64,000 nucleotides of DNA, taken from positions 186,001 to 250,000 of the forward strand of contig JBBQED010000002.1 of assembly GCA_038320345.1 (NCBI GenBank). The letters run 5' to 3'. How positions within the stretch are numbered: position 1 is the stretch's first letter; each line of letters opens with the position of its first letter. The position numbers and the translations under genes are program-made. The notes under the pieces were generated by a model. The model saw only the letters and a list, made by a program, of their open reading frames with translations. It had not been told where the DNA came from and made no database searches. This DNA comes from JBBQED01 sp038320345 (GTDB taxonomy: Bacteria > Bacteroidota > Bacteroidia > AKYH767-A > OLB10). Positions 53,638 to 61,200 of this stretch are shown in pieces.

Positions 53638-53992
53638 ATCAGTCGATCTGGGTCCTCAAAACTAAAGATCCCAGAGTCCGTAAATTTAGCAGAATACACA
53701 ATAGGAATGCCTTTGAATTAAATCTCCTACCAAACAGGCGTTAAAAAAAAAGCTAATTACCGCTCCTGTTCGAAAACTTCAATGATGTTAAAATAATGTA
53801 AAGGAAATAAGCAACACTCTGATTATGAAGAATTGAACGACCATTATTTGCAGTAACTGCTTCATTTGGATTAACTCCACTCCCTTAAAACGACCAATAT
53901 ACTGCTCAAAGATATTATCAAGAATATTTTGCTTAAAACTATTCTGATTATTGAGCGTTCCAATTAGACTCCTCTTTAAATTAGCCTCATCT
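53638..53992. other. Divergent intergenic region of 355 bases
   Basis: It separates the divergent nucleotidyltransferase and SanA-like genes. A minus-strand -7 box TAGTTTTG is at 53664-53657. A minus-strand open frame covers much of it and runs into the SanA start; it reads QNSFKQNILDNIFEQ and similar but has no convincing start outside the neighbour, so it is not called. Nothing else seen. Confidence 0.5.
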
Positions 53993-54592
53993 ATGCGACT
54001 GTTGTGGGGAATCTTCCTGAGTTTATGGTTTCTGTTCGGGTTAACATTTCTCAATCAGATGGATATCCGAATAGTTGGTAAAAAGAAAATCCTAAAAGAA
54101 ATCAATACCGCCGATGGTTATCCGTTTGTGATGGTACTTGGAGCAGGAAGAAATTATAGTGAAGGTCGACCAAATTATTCCTTTCAAGGAAGAATGAAGG
54201 CTACTGCTCTTTTTTGGAAGACCCATCCTCATATCAAACTGATCCTTTCTGGTATCAAAGACGAATGGTATTATAATGAGCCGATAGACATGCTCCAAGC
54301 ATTAAAAAAATTGGAAATTCCTGAAGAGGTCTGTATTCTGGATGATAAAAGTAAAGACACCTACGAATCAATTCTCTGGTATAAATCTAGTTTTGGTCGA
54401 ACACCTGTAATAATCATTAGTCAGGAAGAACACTTAGAACGATCGTTATGGCTCGCCCAAAAAGCAGGATTGAATGCAGTAGGATATGCCGCTCCTGGTT
54501 TTCCACATGGCACACCACTCTGGTTACAATACCGTGAATATGGAGCCCGAATCAAAGCACGTTTAGAAATTTGGGGATTGATAAAACCTTAA
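53993..54592 (+). CDS. SanA/ElyC-type DUF218 protein (second paralogue)
   Basis: 199 residues from the ATG MRLLWGIFLSLWFLFG; a TTG at 53951 is an unlikely alternative. One N-terminal membrane segment, then DUF218 motifs PFVMVLGAGRNYSEG, YSFQGRMKATALFWKTHPHI, LILSGIKDEWYYNEPIDM, VIIISQEEHLERSLWLAQ. It is similar in plan to the protein at 30293 but clearly diverged. The nitronate monooxygenase gene starts 8 bases downstream, suggesting co-transcription. Confidence 0.87.
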   Translation: MRLLWGIFLSLWFLFGLTFLNQMDIRIVGKKKILKEINTADGYPFVMVLGAGRNYSEGRPNYSFQGRMKATALFWKTHPHIKLILSGIKDEWYYNEPIDMLQALKKLEIPEEVCILDDKSKDTYESILWYKSSFGRTPVIIISQEEHLERSLWLAQKAGLNAVGYAAPGFPHGTPLWLQYREYGARIKARLEIWGLIKP

Positions 54593-54599
54593 AAGCAGT

Positions 54600-55544
54600 A
54601 TGAAAAACAATAGGATCAATCAACTTTTTGAAATCAACTATCCGATCATTCAAGCTGGAATGATTTGGTGCAGTGGATGGAGGTTAGCCAGTGCCGTTAG
54701 TAGGGCTGGTGGATTAGGATTGATTGGATCTGGTTCTATGTATCCTGATGTTTTGAGAGAACATATCAGAAAATGTAAAGCCGCTACAACTTCACCGTTC
54801 GGAGTGAATGTCCCCTTACTTTATCCGAATGTAGAGGAGCATATGCAGATTATCATCGAAGAAAAAGTTCCGATTGTTTTCACATCAGCAGGAAATCCTG
54901 CTACGTGGACAGCTCATTTGAAATCTGCAGGAATTAAAGTGGTACATGTAATTTCGAATACGAAGTTTGCCAAAAAAGCGGAGGACTGTGGAGTCGACGC
55001 ACTTGTTGCAGAAGGATTCGAAGCTGGAGGACACAATGGTAGAGAAGAAACCACGACGTTATGTTTGATTCCCATTATTAGAGATGCGGTATCGCTTCCC
55101 TTAATGGCGGCAGGAGGAATTGCTGATGGACGATCGATGTTAGCAGCATTTGCACTGGGTGCGGACGGCGTTCAAATGGGTTCCCGATTTGTGGCAACAC
55201 CAGAATCCTCTGCACACGAAAATTTCAAACAAACCGTCATCAATACTTTAGAAGGTGATACTCGATTAACGATGAAACAACTTACTCCGGTGAGGTTGAT
55301 TCGGAATAAATTTTATCAGGAAATTGCCGCGGCGGAAGAACGAGGAGCCGGAGCAGAAGAGCTCAAACAAATTTTAGGAAGAGCTAGAGCTAAAAAAGGC
55401 ATGTTTGAAGGAGATCTGGAAGAGGGAGAATTGGAAATCGGACAAGTTGCGGCGGGTATCAAAACAATTCAGCCTGCTGGAGAAGTTGTCATGGAAATTT
55501 GGAATGAATTTCTAGAAGCGCAGTCTAAACTTGCCCGTATTTAG
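54600..55544 (+). CDS. Nitronate monooxygenase / FabK-like flavin enzyme
   Basis: 314 residues, FMN TIM-barrel of the 2-nitropropane dioxygenase group. INYPIIQAGMIWCSGWRLAS, AVSRAGGLGLIGSG, VAEGFEAGGHNG (catalytic-histidine region in NMO) and LMAAGGIADGRSMLAAFALG with VQMGSRFVATPES are typical. The family includes nitronate monooxygenases and the enoyl-ACP reductase FabK; sequence alone does not decide. The last 60 residues are acidic (GDLEEGELEIGQVAAGI). Confidence 0.85.
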   Translation: MKNNRINQLFEINYPIIQAGMIWCSGWRLASAVSRAGGLGLIGSGSMYPDVLREHIRKCKAATTSPFGVNVPLLYPNVEEHMQIIIEEKVPIVFTSAGNPATWTAHLKSAGIKVVHVISNTKFAKKAEDCGVDALVAEGFEAGGHNGREETTTLCLIPIIRDAVSLPLMAAGGIADGRSMLAAFALGADGVQMGSRFVATPESSAHENFKQTVINTLEGDTRLTMKQLTPVRLIRNKFYQEIAAAEERGAGAEELKQILGRARAKKGMFEGDLEEGELEIGQVAAGIKTIQPAGEVVMEIWNEFLEAQSKLARI

Positions 55545-55630
55545 AAAGTTAAAACCTTTTTATTAATATACGTTAAATTACAAAAGATTTTTATTAAATC
55601 TACATCACCAAAAAGGAAAAAGAGAAATTT

Positions 55631-56866
55631 ATGATTCAGTTCGAGCGATTTACACTAGATAACGGATTAACCGTAATTGTGCATGAGGATACTTCAACAC
55701 CTCTAGTTGCACTAAATATTTTATATAAAGTTGGAGCGAGAGATGAGCATCCTGAGCAAACCGGCTTTGCACATTTATTCGAACATTTAATGTTTGGTGG
55801 ATCTGTGAATATTCCCAGCTACGATGAACCATTACAGCGTGCGGGAGCAGATAACAATGCATTCACAAATAATGACATCACCAATTATTACCTGACACTT
55901 CCGGCACAAAATTTAGAGACAGGTTTCTGGCTAGAATCAGATCGGATGTTAAGCTTAGCATTTACGGAAAAGAGTTTGGAAGTACAGCGAAATGTGGTAG
56001 TAGAAGAATTTAAACAACGGTATTTAAATCAGCCTTATGGAGATGTTTGGCTCCTACTCCGACCACTTGCATATAAAAAGCATCCTTATCAATGGGCCAC
56101 TATCGGAAAAGAAGTTAGTCATATTGAAAATGCTGTGCTCGATGATGTAAAAGCCTTTTTCAAGAAGTGGTATGCCCCTAATAATGCAATACTCACTATT
56201 GCCGGAAACTGTAATCTGAAACTCGCCAAAGAGCTCTGTGAAAAATGGTTTGCAGGAATTCCAAAGGCAGCTGTTCCAAATAGGAATCTTCCTCAAGAGC
56301 CCGTTCAAACTGAACAAAGAATTTTAGAAGTTACCCGTGATGTTCCTTCCACACAAGTGTACCTTGCGTGGCATTGCTGCGCGCGGACCGATGACGATTT
56401 TTATGCCACAGATTTATTATCGGATGTATTATCACGAGGAAAATCATCTAGGCTTTATCAAAAATTAGTAAAAGAGAAAAAACTATTCACGGATATTGGA
56501 GCATACATGCTGGGCGATATCGATAAAAGTTTATTTCTTATCGAGGGAAAACTGGTAAATGGCATTACCCCTGAAATTGCAGAAGCTTCAATCTACGAAG
56601 TCATCGAACAGGTGAAATCCGATATTACAGAAACGGAGTTACAAAAAGTAAAACATAAAGCAGAAGCCTCGTTTGTATTTTCGGAAATGAGTATTGGAAA
56701 CAAAGCACTCAATATGGCATACTTTGAAATGTTGGGTGATGTATCTGAAGTTAATTTGCAAGTAGAACGATATAACGCCGTGACTATCGATGATATTTCT
56801 AGAATCGCTAAAGAAATCCTGCGGCCTGAAAACTGCTCTTTACTACGTTATAAATCATCTAAATAA
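55631..56866 (+). CDS. M16 metallopeptidase, active subunit
   Basis: 411 residues. The inverted zinc motif HLFEH is at 48-52 in FAHLFEHLMFGGS, with downstream glutamate in VVVEEFKQRYLNQPYGDVW. QTGFAHLFEHL and the C-terminal AHxxR-like region are typical of the two-subunit bacterial M16B peptidases related to PqqF and mitochondrial processing peptidase. The partner subunit follows 30 bases later. Single-domain half-length size supports the heterodimer. Confidence 0.93.
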   Translation: MIQFERFTLDNGLTVIVHEDTSTPLVALNILYKVGARDEHPEQTGFAHLFEHLMFGGSVNIPSYDEPLQRAGADNNAFTNNDITNYYLTLPAQNLETGFWLESDRMLSLAFTEKSLEVQRNVVVEEFKQRYLNQPYGDVWLLLRPLAYKKHPYQWATIGKEVSHIENAVLDDVKAFFKKWYAPNNAILTIAGNCNLKLAKELCEKWFAGIPKAAVPNRNLPQEPVQTEQRILEVTRDVPSTQVYLAWHCCARTDDDFYATDLLSDVLSRGKSSRLYQKLVKEKKLFTDIGAYMLGDIDKSLFLIEGKLVNGITPEIAEASIYEVIEQVKSDITETELQKVKHKAEASFVFSEMSIGNKALNMAYFEMLGDVSEVNLQVERYNAVTIDDISRIAKEILRPENCSLLRYKSSK

Positions 56867-56896
56867 TTATTTTACTTAATATATAATTAATATAAA

Positions 56897-58171
56897 ATGA
56901 ATCTCGATAGAAATATAGCTCCCCCTTTATTAGCTCCTGAAAAAATAAACATCCAAGAACCCGAAATCCAACATCTTGCAGGTGATATTCCCGTTATTTT
57001 GATCAATGAGGGAACTCAAGATGTAATGAAAGTAGAATTAGTCTTTGCTGCTGGCAATATTTCAGGAAACATACCCCTGATTCCCGCTGCTACTAGCGAA
57101 TTGCTCGATGAAGGATCAGCACAACACAGTTCAGCGGAGATCGCAGAAGCATTAGATTACTATGGAGCCTATCTGCAAACTGAATGTGGTAACGACCATG
57201 CATCGGTAACGTTATACACTCTGAGCAAGTTTCTTGATCAAACACTTCCCTATTTGACTGAGATTTTAATGACCCCTACTTTTCCTGAAGAAGAGATTGC
57301 GACTTTTAAGATTCAAGGACAGCAGAAGCTAGCAGTTTCCATGGAGAAAGTAGACTATCTCGCTAGGCGGTATTTCATTCAAGCTTTGTATGGAAATGAT
57401 CATCCATATGGACACTTCCAAGAGGAAAAAGACTATGATTTGATTACAACGTCGGCATTAAAGAATTTTCACGAATCGTTTTACCTCAATGGGCTCTTAG
57501 GTATTGTAGTTTCAGGAAAATTCACTACTCCTGAAGCGCAAAAAGTAATTTCAGAACTCGGAAAATGCGGATTCACGAAAAGTAGTGTTCAAGTCAATTT
57601 ACAAGGTCTTCCTGAGGGAAAAGGAAGAAAACTTGTACCAAAAAAAGATGCTGTACAATCCGCAATTCGCATAGGACGAAGACTCTTTAACCGATCTCAT
57701 CCTGATTATTTTACTTTCAGCATCTTGAATACGGTTTTAGGAGGCTATTTCGGGTCGAGGCTGATGTCCAATATCAGAGAAGACAAAGGATACACCTATG
57801 GAATTGGTTCAGGAATAGCTCCACAAATTAGTGATGGATATTTTTTCATTTCTACGGAAGTAGGGACGAGCGTCAGGGAAGATGCTGTTCGGGAAATATA
57901 TACTGAAATCCGAAAATTGAGGGAAGAATTGATCTCAGAAGAGGAACTGGATTTAGTAAAAAAATATCTCTACGGATCATTTCAAAGAAGTATAGACGGG
58001 CCGTTTTCATTGGCCGAAAGGCATAAGACTTTACTTATTAACAATCTGAACACTAAGCACTTGTATTTATACCTCGAAACGCTTAACAAAATTACTCCCG
58101 ACGAGCTAAGACAATGCGCTCACCAATATCTATGTGAGGTTGACCTATTTGAGTTAATAATTGGCGGTTAA
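56897..58171 (+). CDS. M16-family peptidase, inactive partner subunit
   Basis: 424 residues. It resembles the previous protein but has SELLDEGSAQHSSAEIAEAL where the active subunit has HxxEH, so zinc binding is lost. The substrate-binding block LGGYFGSRLMSNIREDKGYTYGIGSGI, with the conserved R and Y, is intact. Together with the upstream gene it should form the catalytic/non-catalytic M16B heterodimer. Confidence 0.92.
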   Translation: MNLDRNIAPPLLAPEKINIQEPEIQHLAGDIPVILINEGTQDVMKVELVFAAGNISGNIPLIPAATSELLDEGSAQHSSAEIAEALDYYGAYLQTECGNDHASVTLYTLSKFLDQTLPYLTEILMTPTFPEEEIATFKIQGQQKLAVSMEKVDYLARRYFIQALYGNDHPYGHFQEEKDYDLITTSALKNFHESFYLNGLLGIVVSGKFTTPEAQKVISELGKCGFTKSSVQVNLQGLPEGKGRKLVPKKDAVQSAIRIGRRLFNRSHPDYFTFSILNTVLGGYFGSRLMSNIREDKGYTYGIGSGIAPQISDGYFFISTEVGTSVREDAVREIYTEIRKLREELISEEELDLVKKYLYGSFQRSIDGPFSLAERHKTLLINNLNTKHLYLYLETLNKITPDELRQCAHQYLCEVDLFELIIGG

Positions 58172-58198
58172 GGAATAGGTTTCTGATAAGTTTTTTTC

Positions 58199-58206
58199 TA
58201 AATTTG
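58199..58206 (+). promoter_or_regulatory. Bacteroidota -7 box (TAAATTTG) of the giant surface protein
   Basis: Exact TAnnTTTG, 21 bases before the ATG at 58228; separates the gene from the M16 pair. Confidence 0.5.
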
Positions 58207-58227
58207 GCGTACGCGCACGACCAAACC

Positions 58228-61200
58228 ATGAAAAAACTCTTTCCATTACTGATCTTCCTGATCTTAGCCTCGGGCTATCGAACATCAGCCTCTCACCTTA
58301 TGGGTGGAGAAATCACCTGGGACTGTATAAAAACAGGTCCTAATGCAGGTAAATTCAAATTCAAAGTAAAAGAATACCGAGATTGTAACGGTATTCCTGG
58401 TGATGCCAGCATTACTTTGACTACCAATGCTCCCGGCCAAGCTGGTGGCATTTTTTGTTCACTCTTATCGCAAAGCGACATTTCTCCTGTTGGACCGGGA
58501 TGTCCTACCTGCGCTAACCCAGGAGGAGCATTAAATGCCGTTGAAGAATTTATTTACGAGTCAGCACCGGTTTTCATAACGGGTGTTCCTCCTGCTACTG
58601 GCTGGTATTTTTATTATACTAGTTGTTGCAGGAATGGATCAATCATTAATTTATCTACTTCAGGTGGTCTTAATTTCACATTGCGTGCGATTATGTTCCC
58701 CTATAATGCAACGAATACGAATCCGTGTTTTGATTCTTCTCCTCAATTTGCAGAGCGACCACAACTATCAACGTGTACCCGAAATCTAACTTCTTACAAT
58801 CATAATGCGATTGATGAAGAGCGTGATTCATTGGTTTATTCTTGGGGACAACCTTTAGATAATGGATGGCCTGGAACTAATTACCCTTTTGCTGCTGGAT
58901 ATGCCTATAATAATCCATTGCCAAGTGCCACACAAAATCCATTAAACGTTGGAGCTACACTTGATGCAGCAACTGGTGTGGTAACTTTTACATCTTATAC
59001 CCAAGGAGCTTTTGTTACTGTTACAAAAGTTACTTCTTATAAATGTGGAATTAAAGTAGCAGAAATTTATCGTGAAATTCAGATTGCCTTACTTGCAAAT
59101 TGTATTATTTCTGGAAGCGGGGCAGGTACAGTATACAATACCCCACCAGATATTTTAATTAATCCACCTTCCTTATTTCCAGGCGGAGCACCCTACATTG
59201 ATACCGTATTTGTAGGAGACACTGTTAAGTTTGATCTTATTGCATTTGACTTCGAAGCATTACCAGCTTCTGCAGGAGGTGGTGCTCAAACACTTACATT
59301 TACTGCAACTGGTGCGCAATTTGGAGCCGGTTATATTAGTGAAACCACAGGATGTTTATATCCTCCTTGCGCAACCCTTACCCCTCCTACTCCTGTTTCT
59401 ACAGTTACTAATGGATTAGTGAGTTTTTACTGGAGAACCGATTGTAATCACCTTCCTAAAAATTTAGGCTGTGTTAACCTTTCAAGTACTTATAATTTCG
59501 TGATTAAAGTTTTTGATAATTTCTGTCCATCGCCGGCAGTTAACTTCAACACCTTTACGATAACTGTACTTGCTCCACCGCCAGTAAATCCACCAACACT
59601 TAAATGTGCTGACGTGTTACCAAATGGAAATGTTCATTTGACATGGCAGGTTCCAAAAGATACTGGAGAAGTTGATACCAATAAATATTTCAATGCGTAT
59701 CTAGTTTACCGTTCTACCACTGGGCCAGCAGGACCCTTTACACTTATAGATAGTGTATTCAAAATAGATACGACCTACACTGACTTAACCGCCAATGCAA
59801 ATTTGGGTTCTGTAAGTTATAAGTTAGAGACTCGAACGATATGTGATTTGTATAATCCTCGACCTGTAAGTGGAGTGATTAGTACTATATTTCTTCAAGT
59901 CACACAAGTGGGTACGAATGCACAGTTAAACTGGACGGCCTTATTTAACCCATTGCCACTTCCGAGCAGTAGCAAGCAGAAGTATTATATTTATAAAGAG
60001 AGTCTACCTGCAGGATCCGGAATCTTTAACTTGATTGATTCTGTTGCCCAAGGTTTACCTCTCACGTACTTGGATCCAATAACCGTTTGTGATGATTCTA
60101 TCAACTACCGAATCTCAGTAGTGGATACTACGGCTGGATTAGGATGTACTTCACATAGTAATATTGATGGTTCTCGATTAACTGGTCCTCTTCCCAATAT
60201 TACTCCTCCTTCTTTAAGATGTGTAAGTGTACTTCCAAGTGGAGACATTCAATTAAGTTGGGTTGGTACTTTAGACACTGCCAGTTATTTTGCTAGCTAT
60301 GAAATATATCAAGCCACCAATCTGATAGGTCCTTATATCAAAATAGGATCGGTAACCAATTACGGCCTCAATACCTATACTCATATAGGTGCAAATGGTC
60401 AAACACAAATCAATTATTATTATATCAGAACTAAGGCAGGTTGTGATATGCCATCTGCGTTTGAGTCTACACTACCAAGTGATACTTTAGCCTCAATGTT
60501 ATTGCAGGCAACACCTGCATTAGGCTTTGCCAACTTAAGTTGGAATGCATTACGCAATCCTTTATTGCCTTCACAAGGTCCAATTTATAGTGTTTATCGA
60601 AGGATACCTCCAACGATTACTTGGACCCTAATTGGAACTACAGCAGCTAAAGTATATCAGGACATCATTGTACTATGTGATACAGCAATAGAATACAAGG
60701 TTGCAATTCCTGATGCTTCAGGATGTATTTCAGAATCATCAATTGATAACGATCAGTTTACATCCTTAGGAGATATTATTCTAAGTCCACAGTTAAAATG
60801 TTTAGCTGTTCAACCTTCGGGAGATGTCGATGTCACTTGGATTGCCCCGTTAGATCCAAATAATTTCTTTGCGTCTTATCAAGTGTACTCGGCTACCGCA
60901 ATTGGTGGACCCTACGCATTACTTACTACCATTAACAATTACGCAACCACGAGTTATACCCATGTTGGCGCAAACGCAAATGGACAGATTGTATATTACT
61001 ACGTAAAAACACTTTCGGGATGTACTGGTCTTGTGCCAAGTGTGTTGAATAGCGATACGTTAGCTACGATGAAACTTGCGGTAAGTAATGCTGCAGTTGG
61101 ATTTGCTGATTTGAGTTGGAACAGAATGCATACTCCTAATCTGGTTAGTGCTCCTGGACCTTACCGAATTTTACGGAGATCAACTGGGATAGGTTTATAT

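Noticed and set aside
53788..54054. Minus-strand 88-codon frame between the nucleotidyltransferase and SanA-like genes
   Set aside because: Its only ATG lies inside the coding start of the SanA-like gene on the other strand, with no promoter box; the translation is low in complexity. Kept only as a remark in the intergenic entry.
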